A stretch of 37,171 bases of DNA from a virus. Positions within the stretch are counted from its first letter, which is position 1. Every line of letters begins with the position of its first letter. Below the pieces are notes generated by a model. The model did not search any database, was not told where the DNA came from, and saw only the letters and a program-made list of their open reading frames with translations. Position numbers and translations under genes: made by a program. The DNA lies in the IMG/VR virus record IMGVR_UViG_3300006920_000105, positions 1 through 37,171 of that record; one strand, 5' to 3'. Shown here one piece after another: positions 32,319-37,171 of the stretch.

Positions 32319-34338
32319 CCCTAAATCAAACAGAGTATTGTCTATAGACTTTGAAACGACCAGCACCGTAGACCTCCGCAAGACGGGGGTTTTCCCCTAC
32401 GCGCGGCACGAGGACACGAAGGTCTTGTGCATGGCTTACGCCTTTGACAACGACCCGGTGCAAGTCTGGCGGTGGGACCAACCGTTTCCTGCGGACGTGG
32501 CCGGGCATGTTCAATCCGGCCTGCCCGTCCGCGCATGGAACGCGCAGTTTGAGTTTGAAATCTGGAACAACACTCTGGCCCGCCACGTACTACTCCCCGC
32601 CCTGACCCGTGACCAGCTTTTCGACACCATGGCCCAAGCGGCCTACTACGGTCTGCCCCTTGGGCTGGACCAGTCCGCCGAAGCTGCGGGCCTTAGCCTG
32701 CGCAAAGACAAAGCGGGCCACGCGCTGATGATGCGGATGAACAAGCCCCGGACGAAAGCCAAGCCGGGCCAGCCCGCAACGTGGTGGCACGATGACGACC
32801 CCGCCAAGGTGGACGCTCTCTGCGCCTACTGCGCGCAGGACGTTCAAGTCGAGCGCGCCATGGCCAACCGGCTGGCCCCACTACCCCCGCGCGAGCGCGA
32901 AATCTGGCTGCTCGACCAGAAGATAAACGCCCGAGGCATGGGCATGGATTTGAAACTGATCGCCGCGCTGGAGACAGTCGCCGCCAACGCGACCCGCGCA
33001 ATCAACAGCGCACTCGATCGGCTCACCGGCGGCGAAGTTCGCACCGTAGGATCCACCCGCGCGATGTTGGATTATCTCAAAAGCCTCGGTTGGAAAGGCG
33101 CGGACCTGACGAAAGACACCGTGGCGCGGGCCATCGCGGACCCCAACACGCGCGACTACGTCCGGGAAGTCCTGCAACTAAGGCAGGACGGCGCTAAAAC
33201 CTCAACGGCGAAACTCCCGGCCATGCGGTTGGCCGCCACGGACGCCCCGTTTCCTGTGGAGTTATTAATTGAGGGGGATTTTCCTTGCGTCCGTGGGCTG
33301 CTCCAGCATTACGGGGCGTTCCGGACAGGCAGGTGGGCCGGGAGACTGGTCCAACCGCAGAACATGCCGCGTCCGTCACTCAGCCAAGATGAACTAGACC
33401 TAGCCATCGAAATCATTCTCGGCGGCTGCTTCGACCCAGAAACACTGGAGTTGGTGTTCGGCGTGTCCGCCATGGAACTAGTGTCCTCCTTGCTCCGCTC
33501 CGTCCTCACCGCACGCCCCGGCTGTTTATTGGCCGTGGTGGACGCCTCGCAGATCGAAGCGCGCGTCCTGCCGTGGCTGGCGGACGAACAGAAAGGCTTG
33601 GAAGTTTTCCGGCAAGGACGAGATGTTTACATCGCCGCCGCCGCAGACATTTACCGCACCCCGGAGGAAAGCGTAAGCAAGGACATGCGCCAGATTGGCA
33701 AAGTCGGCGTGCTGGCCCTTGGCTTCGGCGGCGCAGAGGGCGCGTTCCAAACAATGGCGGCGAACTACGGCGTGGAGGTGACAGACCAGCGCGCAGGCGA
33801 AATCAAGGACGCGTGGCGAGCGGCCAATCCTAAGATTGTGCAATTCTGGAAGGACCTCGACGCGGCGTTCTTGCAGTGCGTCCGGGCTCACGGTCAGGTG
33901 CTGGCGGTCAAGGTGGGCCACGTCAAAGTTGGCCGCGTGGGCGCGCACGTCGTCATTGTCCTGCCGTCAGGACGGTCGCTTTGGTATCGGGACGTTCAGG
34001 AAGGGACCAACAAATTCGGCCAACGCTGCTCCACCTACATGGGTGTGGACCAATACACCCGGCAGTGGAAACGGCTGGACACCTACGGCGGCAAGCTGGC
34101 TGAGAACGTTACGCAAGCTGTGGCGCGTGACTGCTTGGCCGAGGTTATGTTGTCGGCTGACAAGATAAACATAGCTGTGCTGTTGACCGTCCACGACGAA
34201 TTGATCACCGAGGCGGCGGCAGGGGCCGAAGCCTCAACCCTGACAGCGCTAGAGGGGTTTATGTCCACCCCGCCCACGTGGGCACCCGGCCTTCCGGTAG
34301 GCTCCGACGGGTGGGCAGGCAAGCGTTACAGAAAATAA
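32311..34338 (+). CDS. DNA polymerase, family A, with 3'-5' exonuclease
   Basis: 675 aa. Exonuclease motifs: Exo I SIDFETTST (Asp13, Glu15), Exo II AWNAQFEFE (Asn77), Exo III YCAQDVQVE (Asp177). Polymerase motif A is VVDASQIEARVL (Asp411), motif B RQIGKVGVLALGFGG (about 460-474), and motif C VHDELITE near residue 630. LVQPQNMPR is the usual family A segment before motif A. All catalytic residues are present, so it is likely active and proofreading. It is the phage replicase, working with primase-helicase, helicase and ssDNA-binding protein. Confidence 0.93.
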   Translation: MNDPKSNRVLSIDFETTSTVDLRKTGVFPYARHEDTKVLCMAYAFDNDPVQVWRWDQPFPADVAGHVQSGLPVRAWNAQFEFEIWNNTLARHVLLPALTRDQLFDTMAQAAYYGLPLGLDQSAEAAGLSLRKDKAGHALMMRMNKPRTKAKPGQPATWWHDDDPAKVDALCAYCAQDVQVERAMANRLAPLPPREREIWLLDQKINARGMGMDLKLIAALETVAANATRAINSALDRLTGGEVRTVGSTRAMLDYLKSLGWKGADLTKDTVARAIADPNTRDYVREVLQLRQDGAKTSTAKLPAMRLAATDAPFPVELLIEGDFPCVRGLLQHYGAFRTGRWAGRLVQPQNMPRPSLSQDELDLAIEIILGGCFDPETLELVFGVSAMELVSSLLRSVLTARPGCLLAVVDASQIEARVLPWLADEQKGLEVFRQGRDVYIAAAADIYRTPEESVSKDMRQIGKVGVLALGFGGAEGAFQTMAANYGVEVTDQRAGEIKDAWRAANPKIVQFWKDLDAAFLQCVRAHGQVLAVKVGHVKVGRVGAHVVIVLPSGRSLWYRDVQEGTNKFGQRCSTYMGVDQYTRQWKRLDTYGGKLAENVTQAVARDCLAEVMLSADKINIAVLLTVHDELITEAAAGAEASTLTALEGFMSTPPTWAPGLPVGSDGWAGKRYRK

Positions 34339-34360
34339 TGGCATCGTTGTCGTTTTTGTA

Positions 34361-34393
34361 TTTGACAGATCAGACAAAGGTGTGTTTTGTAGG
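34361..34393 (+). promoter_or_regulatory. Promoter region with operator-like dyad D
   Basis: Dyad D (34361-34378) is TTTGAC-AGATCA-GACAAA, with a perfect GATC centre if read as TTTGNCNGATCNGNCAAA. It contains the -35 box TTGACA; 17-18 bases on is TTTTGTAGG (34385-34393). This 94-base gap is the only break in the operon between polymerase and HD hydrolase. Confidence 0.6.
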
Positions 34394-34432
34394 TTTTGCA
34401 GACACTCATGCACAACAAAAAAGGATACTGAA

Positions 34433-34633
34433 ATGAAACTAGCACTGGACGTCTTCGCCGTCGCCGCAGCGTATTTTGGGTTTTACGGCTACGTGTTCCC
34501 CGAGATGCTGCTCCGCGCAGAGATGAATTTTTTCGTGGCCTTCGCCGCCGCCTGCCTTGCCGTTGCCGGGCCTCTGCTGTGCGCCGCCTTCCTTGGCTAC
34601 CGCCACCCCAAACTTCTAGGAAAAGATCAATGA
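34433..34633 (+). CDS. Small two-helix membrane protein
   Basis: 66 aa from ATG at 34433 with AAGGA 7 bases upstream. Two hydrophobic segments (about residues 4-21, LALDVFAVAAAYFGFYGY, and 31-53, FFVAFAAACLAVAGPLL) flank a short polar turn; the C-terminus is basic. Its stop overlaps the HD gene start as ATGA. It could be a second holin, a pinholin or a superinfection-exclusion protein; location in the early operon favours a non-lysis role. Confidence 0.65.
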   Translation: MKLALDVFAVAAAYFGFYGYVFPEMLLRAEMNFFVAFAAACLAVAGPLLCAAFLGYRHPKLLGKDQ

Positions 34634-35370
34634 CCCTCATAGCGTTCGACAAAGACCCGCGCGACGAAGCCAACCCGTGGACGCAAACGGCGTCCGGCAT
34701 TAAGTTGGACCTGCTGGCCCCCACCCCGGAAATGATCCATTGGCCGGACGTGGCGCAGGGCTTGTCCCGAGCGAACCGTTTCAACGGCATGACCGCCGAG
34801 CCGTACTCAGTCGCAGAACACTGCTGCAAAATGTACGACTTCATAACCTCCGACGGCGCGCCCCCTGCGGCACGAGCGTGGGCACTGCTTCATGACGCGC
34901 ACGAAGCCTACATCGGCGATATCGTCACACCGGTGCCCCCGGCCCTTGGCATGTACGCCGCCCGGCACGTTCGGTTCACCGACGAGGACGCCCCCGAGGG
35001 CAGCAAAGAGAGCGAAATGATAAACGCCGTCATGGTGCGCGCGATCCCCCATATAATCTTACAAGCACTGGACGGCTTGAAGCACGAATTAGACCACGCC
35101 ATTTTTGGAGCCGCCGGGTTCCCCCCTCCATGCAAGGCCAGCCGCGCCGAAACGCTTGTACTCAAAATGATAGACAAAGCCTTCGGCTTGGCGGAGCGCA
35201 ACAAGCTTATGGGCCCCCCGCCGGAGAAATGGCCGGACGAAGATGAATTGAGCAAGATGCAAAATATAGATGTAGAATTTGAGTGCTGGCCCCCGGAGCG
35301 CGCCGCCAAGGAATATCTAGGCCGTCTTCTCGAATTGGGCATCTGCCGCCCTCCGTCAACACTGAATTGA
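34630..35370 (+). CDS. HD-domain phosphohydrolase (5'-nucleotidase / dNTPase-like)
   Basis: 246 aa. Family signatures: TASGIKLDLLAPTPE, LSRANRFNGMTAEPYSVAEHCCKM (His ligand within SVAEH), and ALLHDAHEAYIGDI, the HD pair. A later Asp in MIDKAFGLAERN fits the fourth ligand. The family includes YfbR-like 5'-deoxynucleotidases and phage dATPases such as DatZ. It is likely a metal-dependent nucleotide hydrolase that changes the dNTP pool; substrate cannot be read from the sequence. A DUF1653-like gene follows. Confidence 0.82.
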   Translation: MTLIAFDKDPRDEANPWTQTASGIKLDLLAPTPEMIHWPDVAQGLSRANRFNGMTAEPYSVAEHCCKMYDFITSDGAPPAARAWALLHDAHEAYIGDIVTPVPPALGMYAARHVRFTDEDAPEGSKESEMINAVMVRAIPHIILQALDGLKHELDHAIFGAAGFPPPCKASRAETLVLKMIDKAFGLAERNKLMGPPPEKWPDEDELSKMQNIDVEFECWPPERAAKEYLGRLLELGICRPPSTLN

Positions 35371-35382
35371 AGGAGCGATCAG

Positions 35383-35640
35383 ATGGATGAGAGATTGAGC
35401 AATGGACAGCTTGTTTCGCGTTGTGCGGATGCTTGGGAGGCGGTGCCGACCGCTTCATGGTGGCTACACAAGAAAACAGGAGGGGTGTACGAGGCCCAAG
35501 GTGTCGCTCTCACATCAAGCGATCTAGAACCCGTGGTGATCTACACGAGCATGAAGGGGGGTGGACCATCATTCACCCGCCGCGCTTGTGAGTTTCTAGA
35601 TGGACGGTTTGAGCGGATCAACGACAAGGAGGGCGAGTAA
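35383..35640 (+). CDS. DUF1653-like small protein
   Basis: 85 aa; AAGGAG lies 7 bases before the ATG. The sequence WWLHKKTGGVYEAQGVA, then LEPVVIYTSMKGG and CEFLDGRFERI follows the DUF1653 beta-barrel layout, a short phage and bacterial family of unknown function. The stop shares one base with the next ATG (TAATG). Confidence 0.65.
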   Translation: MDERLSNGQLVSRCADAWEAVPTASWWLHKKTGGVYEAQGVALTSSDLEPVVIYTSMKGGGPSFTRRACEFLDGRFERINDKEGE

Positions 35641-35945
35641 TGGCTGGAAGTGAACGGGCGACAGCGTTTTTGCTTTGGAGGGAAGGGGTGTCCGTCGGCT
35701 GGAGGTGCACCGTCGCGGAGTTGGCGGACGCGGTGGGCGTGTCGGCGTCATATGCCCGGAACATAGTAAGGAGCCGGGGCTGGCCACTGCAACCTGACGG
35801 CGCGCCATATGAAAGCAGAGCCCGCCAAGCCCGTGAACGCACCCGCTGCGACGCACCCCGGCGCGATCTGATCAAGATAATTAAAGACCAAACGTCCCAC
35901 CCCAACCGGCGGACGGAATTCAGACAGATGGAGAACGAAACATGA
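35640..35945 (+). CDS. Small helix-turn-helix protein
   Basis: 101 aa. An HTH is visible at about residues 24-48 (TVAELADAVGVSASYARNIV), followed by a basic, probably disordered C-terminus (SRARQARERTR). It could be a late or early regulator. It is coupled at both ends: TAATG with the gene before and ATGA with the gene after. Confidence 0.6.
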   Translation: MAGSERATAFLLWREGVSVGWRCTVAELADAVGVSASYARNIVRSRGWPLQPDGAPYESRARQARERTRCDAPRRDLIKIIKDQTSHPNRRTEFRQMENET

Positions 35946-36058
35946 TGACCTTTTGGCCACTGGCGGTTGCCTTCCTCGCTGGAGTGTCGCTTTGCGTTGG
36001 CGTCCTTGCGATCCTCATATTGATGATCAACAATGACCCGCCCGGACCGAGGTTCTGA
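35942..36058 (+). CDS. Short single-pass membrane protein
   Basis: 38 aa, read from ATG at 35942 that overlaps the preceding stop as ATGA, ending TGA at 36056-36058. Residues 5-29 are one continuous hydrophobic helix (WPLAVAFLAGVSLCVGVLAI) followed by a short polar tail (NNDPPGPRF). The coupling and clean topology support a real gene. Function unknown. Confidence 0.55.
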   Translation: MMTFWPLAVAFLAGVSLCVGVLAILILMINNDPPGPRF

Positions 36059-36059
36059 T

Positions 36060-36332
36060 ATGGCAATCTCACCGAAGGACTTACGCATATCGTCCGTGAC
36101 GATGGACCACGCGCGCGGCGCTTGGCCCGGATCACGTCCGCAGCGGTGGACCGCCCGGCACGTGCCTTCTGGGGTCGCCGTGTCTTGGACGGACTACGCC
36201 CGCCCCGGAGGCAGCAAGTCCCAGCACCACGCTCATCCACTGGTTCTTGCCGCGCTGGAGATGTTGGTGGACGATCTTGGCGGGGACGTCTTGCCAGAGG
36301 AAGTCAGGGAGGACTATCTTGACGCTGGATAA
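36060..36332 (+). CDS. Small protein with a release-factor-like segment
   Basis: 90 aa from ATG at 36060, one base after the preceding stop. The segment RHVPSGVAVSWTD, then SKSQHHAHPLVLAALEML, resembles the part of the RF-1 domain that reads THxPTGIVV, SQHxNxxxAxxxL. Short phage proteins with this remnant exist; the GGQ tripeptide is not present, so peptidyl-tRNA hydrolysis is unlikely. It is the last gene of the early operon, and its stop lies at the edge of the 31-bp inverted repeat. Confidence 0.55.
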   Translation: MAISPKDLRISSVTMDHARGAWPGSRPQRWTARHVPSGVAVSWTDYARPGGSKSQHHAHPLVLAALEMLVDDLGGDVLPEEVREDYLDAG

Positions 36333-36361
36333 TTGCTGGATAGACCCCCCTTAAATCCAGC
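36331..36361 (+). repeat. 31-bp inverted repeat, left copy
   Basis: Perfect inverted copy of 36593-36623. The repeat is itself a hairpin (GCTGGAT paired with ATCCAGC around a 13-base loop containing CCCCCC). Confidence 0.95.
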
Positions 36362-36403
36362 AAAACCGGACGTTTTGTCTGCTTCTGTCCCGACAACCTA
36401 CAA

Positions 36404-36428
36404 GGCTCCACTCCGGTGGGGCCTTTTT
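36404..36428 (+). terminator. Rho-independent terminator of the plus-strand early operon
   Basis: GGCTCCAC (36404-36411) pairs with GTGGGGCC (36416-36423) across a TCCG tetraloop and is followed by TTTTT. It lies 72 bases past the last early gene. Confidence 0.88.
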
Positions 36429-36433
36429 CTTAT

Positions 36434-36469
36434 GGCTGCGGACGCGGTTTTTGTAGGCTGCGGACGCGG
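36434..36469 (+). repeat. 14-bp direct repeat at the tRNA-like 5' end
   Basis: GGCTGCGGACGCGG occurs at 36434-36447 and again at 36456-36469. The second copy carries the GCTGCGG that pairs with the tRNA-like 3' end. Confidence 0.9.
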
Positions 36470-36524
36470 GGTCACTCCGTTGGTAAGGGTGAGGTCCGGG
36501 GTTCGATCCCCCGCCGCAGCACCA
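36457..36524 (+). other. Truncated tRNA-Thr(GGT)-like element, candidate attP core
   Basis: A 7-bp acceptor stem (GCTGCGG 36457-36463 with CCGCAGC 36514-36520), a perfect T-arm (CGGGG, TTCGATC loop, CCCCG; 36497-36513), an anticodon-loop-like TTGGTAA and an encoded ACCA end are present. No D-arm fits, the element is 68 bases, and the anticodon loop would have nine bases, so it is not a working tRNA. Temperate phages commonly carry a tRNA 3' half as attP core, so the identity block may start near TTGGTAA (36480) and run to CCA. Confidence 0.6.
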
Positions 36525-36592
36525 TTTTCCCCCACATAAACAAGCACTTAACCGAAGGCCCGAAACCCTGTTTTGTAGGTCCGTCCAGCATC

Positions 36593-36623
36593 GCTGGATT
36601 TAAGGGGGGTCTATCCAGCAATT
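36593..36623 (-). repeat. 31-bp inverted repeat, right copy
   Basis: Perfect inverted copy of 36331-36361, 9 bases past the stop of the right-edge structural gene. The pair encloses 231 bases with the terminator and tRNA-like element. The hairpin may also help terminate minus-strand transcription. Confidence 0.95.
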
Positions 36624-36631
36624 CGTTCTCC

Positions 36632-37171
36632 TTATGCCGCCACGAACGTGCCGACGGCGTAGGCGCTGCCATTCCAGTCGGCCACGGATTTCAGGTCCAC
36701 GAGCGGCGTCATGCCTGCGACGGTCCCGGCGTAGACCGCGTTGCCGCCGCCGTCGTAGAAGTCGGCGTAGACCGCCGTGGTGTTATCTTCGATGGAGTAC
36801 CAAACGTTCGAGACATGCAGCGTGCCCATCGCGCCGCCAGCTATGTTGCCAGCGCCGATAAGGATTGGTGACTTCTGTGCGTTCCCGTTGAGGGCAGTGT
36901 CGAGCGCAAGCACACCGTCGATCCAGATTTGCTGGGAGCCTACACGTGTCTTAACAAGCCACTTCTGGTCGGTAGCCGTGGCCATGGCTGAACCGGTCAG
37001 GTAAACCGACCCCATAGACGAGCCTGCGGTATTCTCAGCTTTCAGGAACCACCGCTGGTTGCTGTCAAACAGTGACAGGTGCCAGTCGCCTGTGCCGTTG
37101 CCTGAGTTGAGAACGAACCCGACACTCGGCACGGCGGCGGGGATGCTCACCGTAAACGCCAGCGTCACATA
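36632..37171 (-). CDS. LamG/concanavalin-like virion protein, N-terminus beyond window
   Basis: The frame is open to the right edge (a Tyr codon precedes the first GTG), so the N-terminus is missing; 180 residues are visible. The beta-rich pattern GDWHLSLFDSNQRWFLKAEN, QKWLVKTRVGSQQIWIDGVL and ILIGAGNIAGGAMGTLHVSN is a LamG-like jelly roll, common in carbohydrate-binding fibre or decoration domains. It ends the late block, convergent with the early operon. Confidence 0.7.
   Translation of the reverse strand, partial: YVTLAFTVSIPAAVPSVGFVLNSGNGTGDWHLSLFDSNQRWFLKAENTAGSSMGSVYLTGSAMATATDQKWLVKTRVGSQQIWIDGVLALDTALNGNAQKSPILIGAGNIAGGAMGTLHVSNVWYSIEDNTTAVYADFYDGGGNAVYAGTVAGMTPLVDLKSVADWNGSAYAVGTFVAA

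Noticed and set aside
36457-36524. Functional tRNA-Thr gene
   Set aside because: There is no D-arm, total length is 68 bases with CCA, and the anticodon loop would have nine bases.
1-37171. Window as an exactly closed circular genome
   Set aside because: Joining position 1 to 37171 puts the two edge genes in different frames and meets a stop after a few dozen codons, so sequence is missing between the ends.

Overview
The window is most of a temperate double-stranded DNA phage (or prophage) of podovirus type, with GC-rich coding sequence. The evidence is one contiguous late block whose gene order matches T7-like phages (tail fibre, holin, endolysin, spanins, TerL, portal, scaffold, coat, gp11-like, gp12-like, gp13-like and gp14-like genes), an integrase/Xis-like/repressor lysogeny cassette, and a PolA-type replication operon. 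The coding style, the Rz/Rz1 pair and a tRNA-Thr-like 3' half point to a Gram-negative host. An alphaproteobacterium such as a marine Rhodobacterales is plausible, but this is inferred and not shown. Both window edges cut structural genes and simple circular closure does not restore a reading frame, so some late sequence is missing. No large gp16-like core protein, phage RNA polymerase or PurZ is seen here.

Layout. 1-16.5 kb, minus strand: structural and lysis genes, read from a candidate small terminase (16500) and tail fibre (15918) down to an edge-truncated core protein (880). Many genes are joined by ATGA/GTGA overlaps. 16.7-20.3 kb, minus: a self-contained pair, a MoxR/CobS-like AAA+ ATPase and a CobT-like metallopeptidase-VWA protein, closed by a strong terminator. 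20.3-20.7 kb: a GC-rich minisatellite and 9-bp tandem repeats between divergent genes. 20.7-21.4 kb, plus: a zinc-finger-like protein. 21.4-21.8 kb: an AT-rich island with TAGACA repeats and two terminators, a candidate origin. 21.8-24.3 kb, minus: primase-helicase. 24.4-26.1 kb, minus: repressor, Xis-like protein and integrase. 26.3-36.3 kb, plus: Cro-like protein, RuvC-like resolvase, SNF2-type helicase, RecB-like nuclease (DUF2800), ssDNA-binding protein (DUF2815), MazZ-like NTP pyrophosphohydrolase, PolA polymerase, HD hydrolase and small accessory genes. 36.33-36.63 kb: the convergent junction, holding a 31-bp inverted repeat pair around a terminator and a truncated tRNA-Thr-like element (candidate attP). 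36.6 kb to the end, minus: the C-terminus of a LamG-like structural protein.

How it may work together. An 18-bp dyad, TYTGWC-N6-GWCWRA, occurs at nine places, all in or beside intergenic regions: twice in the repressor/Cro-like control region and once or twice upstream of the capsid, tail-fibre, CobS-like, helicase, DUF2800 and HD-hydrolase transcription units. A degenerate tenth copy lies upstream of the primase. This looks like one repressor silencing the whole phage through dispersed operators. That reading and the CobS/CobT-like module are the two most interesting features of the window.
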